Below, piece after piece: positions 6,411-11,131 of a DNA stretch of 11,131 nt. The position numbers and the translations under genes were made by a program. The notes below the pieces were generated by a model. It was not told where the DNA came from and ran no database searches. It saw only the letters and a list, made by a program, of their open reading frames with translations. Within the stretch, counting starts at the first letter, position 1; every line of letters begins with the position of its first letter. This DNA comes from Bacillota bacterium (lineage in GTDB: Bacteria > Bacillota > Clostridia > Christensenellales > SZUA-584), in assembly GCA_023436525.1 (NCBI GenBank), contig JAEZIW010000216.1, positions 1 to 11,131 of the forward strand, given 5' to 3'.

Positions 6411-7826
6411 ATGGATGATTACACTATCGTCAACAAAGGCGAGTTGATACGAATCACAGGGCCGGTGTTGGACGTAAAATTCTATGACGGCCATTTGCCT
6501 GCCATATACTACGCGCTGGTTATCAGGCTGCAGGATCGTGAGGTTTGGCTGGAGGTCGCGATGCATATCGGCGACGATACGGTGCGCTGCATCGCGCTGC
6601 ACGCAACAGAAGGCCTGTATTGCGGGCTCGCGGTTATTAATACGGGAAATCGTATCACCATACCTGTGGGGCAGAAGGCGCTGGGGCGCGTGATGAATGC
6701 AATCGGCGAGCCTATTGACGGCAAAGGCCCCATCAATGCCGCTGTTAAGCTGCCGATCCACCGCCAGCCGCCCAAGTTTGCCGATCAGAACCCGGCAACG
6801 GAGCAGTTTGAAACGGGTATCAAGGTGATTGATCTGCTGGCCCCGTACGCAAAGGGCGGTAAAATAGGCCTCTTTGGCGGCGCGGGCGTGGGCAAAACCG
6901 TGTTGATCATGGAGCTGATCCGCAACATCGCCACAGAGCATGGCGGCTACAGCGTGTTCACGGGGGTGGGCGAGAGAAGCCGCGAAGGCAACGAACTCAT
7001 CGAGGAAATGAGTGAATCCGGCGTTATTGAAAAGACGTGTTTGGCTTTCGGGCAGATGAACGAACCGCCGGGCTCAAGAATGCGCGTCGCTTTCACCGGG
7101 CTCACGCTTGCAGAGCAGCTTCGTGACGAAGAGCATCAGGACGTGCTGCTGTTTATCGACAACATCTATCGTTTTATACAAGCCGGTTCCGAGGTTTCGG
7201 CGCTGCTCGGGCGTATTCCGTCCGCGGTGGGTTACCAGCCGACACTCGCTTATGAGCTGGGCGCGCTGCAGGAGCGCATCACGTCTACAAAGGGCGGTTC
7301 TATTACATCGGTGCAGGCCATTTATGTGCCCGCAGACGACCTGACAGACCCCGCACCGGCCACGACGTTTACGCATCTTGATGCGACCACCGTGCTTTCG
7401 CGCCAGATCGCGGAGCTTGGTATCTATCCCGCTATCAATCCGTTGGAATCGTCGTCGCGTATTCTTGATCCGCGTATCATCGGCGACAAGCATTACAACG
7501 TTGCGCGGCGTGTTCAGGAAGTGCTGCAGCGTTACAAAGAGCTGCAGGACATCATCGCGATACTCGGTATGGAGGATTTAAGCGACACGGACAAAACCAT
7601 CGTGTACCGTGCGAGAAAGATTCAGCGTTTCTTCTCTCAGCCGATGTCGGTGGCTGAGGTGTTCTCGGGTATTCCCGGCAAGTATGTGCCGCTGGAGCGC
7701 ACCATCGAGAGCTTCCGTGCTGTGGTCGACGGCGAAGTGGATGACATCCCCGAAGGCGCTTTCTTTATGGCGGGCGACATTGAGGATGTGAAGCAAAGGG
7801 TGAAAAAGGATAAGGCGGTGGGTTAG
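6411..7826 (+). CDS. atpD: F1Fo ATP synthase subunit beta
   Basis: This is the 471-aa catalytic subunit, of typical length. Walker A GGAGVGKT is at residues 156-163 with K162 and T163. The catalytic glutamate is E188 in GVGERSREGNE. Walker B is VLLFIDN (235-241), followed by QAGSEVSALLGR and SAVGYQPTLA. The conserved AIYVPADDLTDPAPATTF is at 303-320. The C-terminal lever region, DELSEED in most bacteria, is here EDLSDTD (388-394) with fewer acidic residues, although GMEDLSDTDK aligns without gaps. AGGAG lies six bases before the ATG. It is followed by epsilon after three bases. It assembles with the delta-alpha fusion to form the F1 hexamer, and all catalytic motifs are intact. Confidence 0.98.
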   Translation: MDDYTIVNKGELIRITGPVLDVKFYDGHLPAIYYALVIRLQDREVWLEVAMHIGDDTVRCIALHATEGLYCGLAVINTGNRITIPVGQKALGRVMNAIGEPIDGKGPINAAVKLPIHRQPPKFADQNPATEQFETGIKVIDLLAPYAKGGKIGLFGGAGVGKTVLIMELIRNIATEHGGYSVFTGVGERSREGNELIEEMSESGVIEKTCLAFGQMNEPPGSRMRVAFTGLTLAEQLRDEEHQDVLLFIDNIYRFIQAGSEVSALLGRIPSAVGYQPTLAYELGALQERITSTKGGSITSVQAIYVPADDLTDPAPATTFTHLDATTVLSRQIAELGIYPAINPLESSSRILDPRIIGDKHYNVARRVQEVLQRYKELQDIIAILGMEDLSDTDKTIVYRARKIQRFFSQPMSVAEVFSGIPGKYVPLERTIESFRAVVDGEVDDIPEGAFFMAGDIEDVKQRVKKDKAVG

Positions 7827-7829
7827 GTT

Positions 7830-8246
7830 ATGCCTGCAAAATACATGCTGGAAATCATCACACCTGAGCGGATTTTCTTTCGCGGTGAGGTGGAAAGCGT
7901 CATCATTCCGGCACCGGATGGGTTCATGAGCATACAAAAAATGCACGAGCCGATGGTGGCGGCCATCAAAATCGGTACGATGAGGATATTCGCGGACGGC
8001 GAATGGATGGAATGCACCACTTCGGAGGGGTTTGTTGAGGTGCGCCCCGACGAAACGATCATCTTTTCGCAGACGGCCGAGTGGCCGAATGAAATCGATC
8101 TGCGCCGCGCTCAGGAAGCCAAGGAGCGCGCCGAAGAGAAGTTGCGCCAGCAGCTCAGCCACCAGGAATACATGCAGAACCAAATTGCGCTGGCCAGAGC
8201 CATGGTGCGCTTAAGAGCCGGGCGCAAGAGCCGCAATATCGACTGA
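7830..8246 (+). CDS. atpC: F1Fo ATP synthase subunit epsilon
   Basis: The 138-aa epsilon subunit binds gamma and the c-ring and can inhibit ATP hydrolysis through its C-terminal helices. The N-terminal beta-sandwich shows LEIITPERIFFRGEVESVIIP at about 7-27, then EPMVAAIKIG at 40-49 and EGFVEVRPDETIIF at 65-78. The C-terminal two-helix part has EIDLRRAQEAKERAEEKL followed by an LARAMVRLR end, so the inhibitory hairpin is present. The loop DGFMSIQKMHEPM differs from the common DG.FGVLPGHAPL: it keeps the His but loses the GVLPG pattern. The ribosome binding site is weak (GGTGGGTTAGG overlapping the end of beta), consistent with coupled translation and one copy per complex. It is the last gene of the operon, directly before a terminator. 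Confidence 0.95.
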   Translation: MPAKYMLEIITPERIFFRGEVESVIIPAPDGFMSIQKMHEPMVAAIKIGTMRIFADGEWMECTTSEGFVEVRPDETIIFSQTAEWPNEIDLRRAQEAKERAEEKLRQQLSHQEYMQNQIALARAMVRLRAGRKSRNID

Positions 8247-8254
8247 TTTTAAAC

Positions 8255-8282
8255 AAACGCTGCATTCATTGCGGCGTTTTTT
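8255..8282 (+). terminator. rho-independent terminator of the ATP synthase operon
   Basis: AAACGCTGCA (8255-8264) pairs with TGCGGCGTTT (8270-8279) over ten base pairs with one G-T pair, leaving a TTCAT loop, and a run of six T ends at 8282. It begins nine bases after the epsilon stop codon. Confidence 0.88.
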
Positions 8283-8298
8283 GATTGAACAAAGATAA

Positions 8299-8412
8299 GC
8301 CTTCCCCTCGAGGGGAAGGTGGCGCGCAGCGCCGGATGAGGTGTTGAGCCGGTATTCACAAATTGACATCTCATCAGTCACCTTCGGTGACAGCTTCACT
8401 TGAGGAAAAGGC
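8299..8412. repeat. palindrome-bounded MITE-like interspersed repeat, copy 1
   Basis: About 114 bases open with a perfect 20-base palindrome (8300-8319, CCTTCCCCTC and its complement). They close with a decayed inverted copy (8393-8412) that agrees with the start at roughly three quarters of positions. Inside are a GGCGC/GCGCC hairpin (8321-8333), a GATGAG/CTCATC pairing (8335-8340 with 8370-8375) and a perfect GTCACC-TTC-GGTGAC hairpin (8377-8391), so the whole could fold as a multi-branched structure. It contains no gene. The type resembles non-coding repeats common in gut Clostridia, a resemblance recalled from memory. I see no clear target duplication. Confidence 0.6.
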
Positions 8413-8467
8413 TAGATCGTCGATAAACTCTGTGGTCTTTGCATGAAAAACAACTATATATATACTT

Positions 8468-8655
8468 GCCTTCCCCTCGAGGGGAAGCCCAGTGTGTCAA
8501 AAAAGGTACTTGCGTCATTCCGCTGGAGCGTAAGCGATCGAGGAATCTCCTTCTACAAAGCGATTTTCATGGGATTCCAATCCACTTCGTAGTCGACAGG
8601 CTCGGAATGACAAAACAGGGTTTATCTACAGCCTGAGCTTCCCCTGAGGGTAGGC
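8468..8655. repeat. palindrome-bounded MITE-like repeat, copy 2 (interrupted)
   Basis: The left end (8468-8490) repeats the palindrome of the first copy: 8470-8487 is an exact 18-base palindrome. The right end (8637-8655, GCTTCCCCTGAGGGTAGGC) is its imperfect inverted match. The middle differs entirely from copy 1 and holds a second repeat type, described separately, so this copy looks interrupted by an insertion. It has no coding potential that I trust. Confidence 0.5.
8514..8611. repeat. second MITE-like repeat nested inside the copy 2 element
   Basis: GTCATTCCG (8514-8522) and CGGAATGAC (8603-8611) are perfect nine-base terminal inverted repeats. An inner GGAATC/GATTCC pair (8542-8547 with 8573-8578) strengthens the fold. 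The layout of GTCATTCCG, an AGCG-rich stretch, GGAATCTCC, then the inverted forms, resembles another common non-coding repeat of Bacillota. It is bracketed by the ends of a different repeat, which suggests successive insertions. Confidence 0.5.
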
Positions 8656-8697
8656 CATTAATAACAGCATCAATGAGAATTCACCGATGTCATCTAT

Positions 8698-8703
8698 TAT
8701 AAT
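8698..8703 (+). promoter_or_regulatory. candidate -10 element for the histidine phosphatase gene
   Basis: A perfect TATAAT lies 40 bases before the ATG at 8744. No good -35 is visible at 16-18 bases upstream, so this is either a weak promoter or one needing an activator. It is the only promoter-like site between the repeats and the gene. Confidence 0.4.
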
Positions 8704-8743
8704 ACGGTATAACCTGAAATCTTTTTATCTGTTTGAGGGAGCT

Positions 8744-9325
8744 ATGACGGAACTCATTTTGCTGAGACACGGTAAAACAGCATTTAACGAAAAAGGGGTG
8801 TATTGCGGCAGCAGCAACCCGCCGCTTTCGCCTCAGGGCATTGCCGAAGCCAAGCGCACCGCAAGGCAGCTTGAAGCGCTGGAGCCGGACGCCGTGTATG
8901 TGAGCGCCAGCCACCGCGCGGTGCAGACTGCGCGCATCATTGCGCCGCACAGACCTGCCATCATCATGCAAACGCTGCGCGAAATAGACTTCGGAGAGTT
9001 TGAAGGGCACCATGCAGACGACATTGCACAGCGTATGCCCAAGGCTTGGGACGCGTACTTGAACGACCTGCTGGGCTTCACCTTCCCGGGAGGTGACAGT
9101 GTGCAGCACTTTCTCGAAAGCGCATACGAAGCCGTCCGGCAGATCATTGATGCACATGATGAACACAGGGTGCTCATCGTCACGCACAAAGGCGTGATTA
9201 CGGCTGCGCTGTCGTTTCTGCTGCATGGTGATTACCGGCACTGCTTTAGCTATGATGTCCGTCCGTCCGGGTTCGCGAGGCTTCGTATCTATAACGACAG
9301 CAGCGTGCTGACGCAGCTGTTCTGA
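8744..9325 (+). CDS. histidine phosphatase family protein (phosphoglycerate mutase-like)
   Basis: The 193-aa product is a phosphatase of the histidine (branch 1) superfamily. The RHG motif is LLRHGKT at residues 6-12, with H9 as the predicted phospho-accepting residue. R58 (in SHRAVQTARI), the acidic REIDFGEFEG block (79-88, predicted acid E80) and the second histidine H148 in VTHKGV complete the catalytic set. The spacing of GVYCGSSNPPLSPQG after the RHG resembles CobC-type alpha-ribazole phosphatases, but no cobalamin genes are nearby, so the substrate is open. I chose the ATG at 8744 because it follows GAGGGAG and starts directly at the family fold; the ATG at 8687 would add 19 unrelated residues and lies upstream of the TATAAT at 8698. 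It appears to be a single-gene unit downstream of the repeat region. Confidence 0.9.
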   Translation: MTELILLRHGKTAFNEKGVYCGSSNPPLSPQGIAEAKRTARQLEALEPDAVYVSASHRAVQTARIIAPHRPAIIMQTLREIDFGEFEGHHADDIAQRMPKAWDAYLNDLLGFTFPGGDSVQHFLESAYEAVRQIIDAHDEHRVLIVTHKGVITAALSFLLHGDYRHCFSYDVRPSGFARLRIYNDSSVLTQLF

Positions 9326-9340
9326 CATCGCTCTCAGGTA

Positions 9341-9346
9341 TATAAT
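9341..9346 (+). promoter_or_regulatory. candidate -10 element for the TetR-flavodoxin pair
   Basis: TATAAT lies 58 bases before the TetR start in a 78-base gap. No good -35 is found at standard spacing. An imperfect inverted repeat around TTGGTCAATAATCAA (9355-9369), just downstream, could be an autoregulatory operator, but its symmetry is only partial. Confidence 0.35.
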
Positions 9347-9403
9347 TTCCGACTTTGGTCAATAATCAAGGCGAAAATATTGACAATGACAAAGGAGGAT
9401 GTT

Positions 9404-9982
9404 ATGTCTGTAGAAAGAGCAACGAAAATGCTTATATTAAGCAGCGCGCGTACGCTTTTCAGCGAAAAAGGCTACGACAATACGCCCGTCGAGGAGATTT
9501 GTGCGCTGGCCGGCATTGCAAAAGGAACATTTTTTTATCATTTTGAAAGCAAACAGTCCATCGTACGCTATATCGTCGCGATGCAGCTGAACGAATATGG
9601 CAGACACTTGAGAGAACAGATGGAAACACTCGGCGACGCGATATCGAAAGCAGAGTTTTTCGTATCCGCGTTGATTGAACAAGGCGATACAGCCAACGAA
9701 GCCAACTCATATTTTAAGGATTTTGAGCCGGAATGGTATGCCACGGTGGTTAAGGAAGAACGCATGCTGGCGCTGCTTCCGCTGCTTGAAGACGTGGTGT
9801 CGGAAGGCATCGACGAAGGTTATTTTCGCCTGAAGAACCCGTCTGCGTGTGCAGCCATTGCGTTTTTGGGTATCGATTCATATTTGCATTACAAGCCTGT
9901 GCAAAGCGACGAAACAAAGAGCGGCATACGCGAAATGACGGCAAAAACACTTGGCATAAAGGAGGCGCTGTTCGCTCTGTAA
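9404..9982 (+). CDS. TetR/AcrR family transcriptional regulator
   Basis: The 192-aa protein has an N-terminal helix-turn-helix DNA-binding domain (residues about 8-54). The recognition region is TPVEEICALAGIAKGTFFYHFESK (27-50), the standard TetR signature. The helical remainder would bind an unknown ligand and dimerise. I chose the ATG at 9404 because AAAGGAGG ends five bases before it; the ATG at 9380 would place that ribosome binding site inside the gene. The flavodoxin-like gene follows after 18 bases, so the two are almost certainly one transcript, and the regulator probably controls itself and the flavodoxin. The inducer cannot be predicted. Confidence 0.93.
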   Translation: MSVERATKMLILSSARTLFSEKGYDNTPVEEICALAGIAKGTFFYHFESKQSIVRYIVAMQLNEYGRHLREQMETLGDAISKAEFFVSALIEQGDTANEANSYFKDFEPEWYATVVKEERMLALLPLLEDVVSEGIDEGYFRLKNPSACAAIAFLGIDSYLHYKPVQSDETKSGIREMTAKTLGIKEALFAL

Positions 9983-10000
9983 TACGAGGAGGAAAACGAA

Positions 10001-10495
10001 ATGAAAACGGCGGTGGTTTACTATTCGATGGACGGCAGCACCAAAGAGGCTGCGGTACAGATCGCGCAGCGCGTCGGCGCACCGGTGTTTGAACTGGAAG
10101 AGGTCAAAAAAAGGAGCGGAAAGCCGATGTCGTTTATGGCGGCAGCCTTTGGCGCTTTGATCGGCAAAAAAAGCAAGCTGAAAGAAAACCCCGCGAAGAT
10201 ATTGGCGGACTATGACGTGATTTATCTGGGGTCGCCAATCTGGGCCTCCCGCACCGTTCCGGCGATTAACACCTTCTTAAGCCAACTCAACGCGGCGGGC
10301 AAACAGATTATCTTTTTTACACTGCAGGCCGACCCGAACCCGTTGCCTCCGGAAGGATTGAATAAGCTGATCCGTCGTCTGGAACAAGAGGGTGCTTCTG
10401 CAACCCGGGTGATTCGTCTGCATGGTGACAAGCCGGGAGCAGCCGCATCGCCGACACATATAAAAGAGCAATTGAAAAAAATACTTGCAGAATAA
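10001..10495 (+). CDS. flavodoxin-like protein
   Basis: This 164-aa protein has a flavodoxin fold and is a probable FMN-binding electron carrier or small oxidoreductase in the cytoplasm. The N-terminal YYSMDGSTKEAA (7-18) is the phosphate-binding loop, although the common S-x-T-G-N-T is here S-M-D-G-S-T. The YDVIYLGSPIWASRTVPAINTFL block (71-93) is the second flavin-contact region, typical of this family. The lysine-rich insertion at about 35-63 (KKRSGKP, then GKKSKLKEN) is common in Clostridia members annotated as flavodoxin or NAD(P)H oxidoreductase. AGGAGG is eight bases before the ATG. It shares a transcript with the TetR gene. The electron partner is unknown. Confidence 0.9.
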   Translation: MKTAVVYYSMDGSTKEAAVQIAQRVGAPVFELEEVKKRSGKPMSFMAAAFGALIGKKSKLKENPAKILADYDVIYLGSPIWASRTVPAINTFLSQLNAAGKQIIFFTLQADPNPLPPEGLNKLIRRLEQEGASATRVIRLHGDKPGAAASPTHIKEQLKKILAE

Positions 10496-10513
10496 TCGCA
10501 TCATTTGGCGAAA

Positions 10514-10530
10514 TGTTACAATTGTATTAC
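10514..10530 (+). promoter_or_regulatory. possible WalR box-like direct repeat upstream of a strong promoter
   Basis: TGTTAC (10514-10519), five bases, then TATTAC (10525-10530) fits the published WalR consensus TGTWAH-N5-TGTWAH at 11 of 12 positions. It ends seven bases before the -35 at 10538, a suitable place for an activator. A chance match is possible at this length. Confidence 0.3.
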
Positions 10531-10537
10531 GGAAACA

Positions 10538-10566
10538 TTGACACGGCGCGATTTTTCGGCTATGAT
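10538..10566 (+). promoter_or_regulatory. strong sigma-A promoter
   Basis: TTGACA (10538-10543), a 17-base spacer, and TATGAT (10561-10566) form a near-consensus housekeeping promoter. Transcription would begin near 10573, giving a leader of about 36 bases before the ATG at 10609. It separates the last gene from the TetR-flavodoxin unit. Confidence 0.8.
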
Positions 10567-10608
10567 GACTCTGGGAATACGTATCCATTTTAACAAGGAG
10601 AGAGCCAG

Positions 10609-11131
10609 ATGGGCAAACATCAAGGCATTCTTGAAAAACTGAAAAGCAAAAAGAAACAGTCTGTGCCGACGCATCGGATTGCTGTTCCCGATTATGAAGA
10701 CGATGACATACACGGACCAGCCGCAATGATGCCGAGTGATGATTTTTTTGATCAATCAGAAATCAGCGAGACTGGGACTGTCGGCCGCTCCGGCGATGTT
10801 GATTCCGGTTATCGGGTGAAGTCTGCTAAAGTGACATCTAAACCGGTTGCGGGCAGCCTGAATATGAGCCGCCGTCATCGCAGCAGCAAAAAAACAGTAG
10901 TGAGTAAACTGAAAACGGCTAAAGATACGATTTTGGGTAAACGGACGAAGGAAAGCGCCGCGCTTGAATTTGCGATGAATCACAAGCGTGTCAGCAAGCG
11001 GCAGCGCCGCAGAAGAATGCTTCTCGCCTATATTGGGACAGGCGTTGTTGTGGCTGCTGTGCTGCTCATCGTGGTGTTCGTGCCGGGCGGAAAAGCGGCA
11101 TCCATCGCAGACGCAAGCATCGGCATACAGG
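10609..11131 (+). CDS. single-pass membrane protein with long basic cytoplasmic N-terminus, 3' partial
   Basis: The frame starts with ATG after AAGGAG (eight bases upstream) and runs open to the right edge: 174 codons, no stop. Residues 1-137 are polar and probably disordered, with an acidic patch (about 28-52) and many Lys/Arg, ending in a K-R-Q-R-R-R-R cluster at 130-136. A hydrophobic helix follows at about 138-159 (LLAYIGTGVVVAAVLLIVVFV), then GGKAASIADASIGI outside. This suggests a type II membrane protein or uncleaved signal anchor with its main domain outside the cell, to the right of the window. The possible WalR-like site would fit a cell-wall hydrolase or transpeptidase, but no catalytic domain is visible and I do not recognise the family. 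Confidence 0.8.
   Translation, partial: MGKHQGILEKLKSKKKQSVPTHRIAVPDYEDDDIHGPAAMMPSDDFFDQSEISETGTVGRSGDVDSGYRVKSAKVTSKPVAGSLNMSRRHRSSKKTVVSKLKTAKDTILGKRTKESAALEFAMNHKRVSKRQRRRRMLLAYIGTGVVVAAVLLIVVFVPGGKAASIADASIGIQ

Noticed and set aside
5394..6941. Long antisense frames opposite gamma and beta (5394-5951 and 6318-6941)
   Set aside because: They are opposite conserved ATP synthase genes, lack plausible starts and have no recognisable domains.
1908..8246. N-ATPase (alternative Na+-type F-ATPase, which also lacks delta)
   Set aside because: N-ATPase operons have a different order (beginning with beta and epsilon, with extra atpQ and atpR genes). Here the order is the standard a-c-b-alpha-gamma-beta-epsilon and part of delta is kept.
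8439..8636. 65-codon open frame on the + strand between the terminator and the histidine phosphatase
   Set aside because: It lies wholly across the palindromic repeats, has no ribosome binding site, and its translation only reflects the repeat sequence.
8299..8655. CRISPR array
   Set aside because: There are only two copies of the palindrome, with no regular spacer length and no cas genes.
8690..9328. 212-codon frame antisense to the histidine phosphatase
   Set aside because: It mirrors a well-supported gene almost exactly, and its sequence shows no family motif; it is a shadow of codon bias.
9380..9408. TTGACA at 9380 with TATGTC at 9403 as a promoter
   Set aside because: It would start transcription inside the TetR gene, and TTGACA overlaps the leader just before the ribosome binding site.

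Overview
The window looks like a chromosomal segment of a Gram-positive bacterium of the Clostridia type. The signs are strong AGGAGG-like ribosome binding sites, a DUF2156-family gene and an Eis-like GNAT gene, clostridial-looking F-ATPase sequences, and the palindromic interspersed repeats often seen in gut Bacillota. Base composition is near balanced by eye. I cannot name a genus. All supported genes are on the + strand.

Layout. (1) 1-1892: the 3' part of a DUF2156 (phosphatidylglycerol lysyltransferase-like) gene, cut by the left edge, overlaps an Eis-like GNAT acetyltransferase gene by ATGA. (2) 1908-8246: a compact F1Fo ATP synthase operon in the order AtpI-like small membrane protein, a, c, b, [delta C-terminal domain + alpha], gamma, beta, epsilon. 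A rho-independent terminator at 8255-8282 closes it. (3) 8283-8743: a gene-free stretch with two palindrome-bounded, MITE-like repeats, the second of which appears to carry a different repeat nested inside it, then a promoter. (4) 8744-10495: a histidine phosphatase, then a TetR regulator and a flavodoxin-like protein 18 nt apart, a probable regulator-target pair. (5) 10496-11131: a near-consensus sigma-A promoter with an upstream site resembling a WalR box, driving a gene for a single-pass membrane protein with a long, charged cytoplasmic N-terminus. That gene is cut by the right edge.

The most unusual point is the ATP synthase stator. A normal operon has a separate delta gene of about 180 codons between b and alpha. 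Here there is none. The b stop codon (TAA, 3724-3726) is followed with no gap by GTG (3727), which opens a 603-codon gene. Its first ~72 residues match only the C-terminal domain of delta, and the rest is a complete alpha subunit with Walker A, Walker B and arginine-finger motifs. The six-helix N-terminal domain of delta, which normally binds the alpha N-terminus, is not encoded in the window. A covalent link to alpha could replace that contact, but it would give three delta domains per F1 instead of one. An internal AGGAGG in the linker, five bases before an in-frame CTG, raises the untested possibility that free alpha is also made. The b gene and the fusion share one reading frame with a single TAA between them.

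The c subunit keeps the ion-binding Glu with Thr-Thr and Tyr, but has Met where Na+-binding c subunits have Gln. Proton coupling is therefore more likely than sodium, without being settled.
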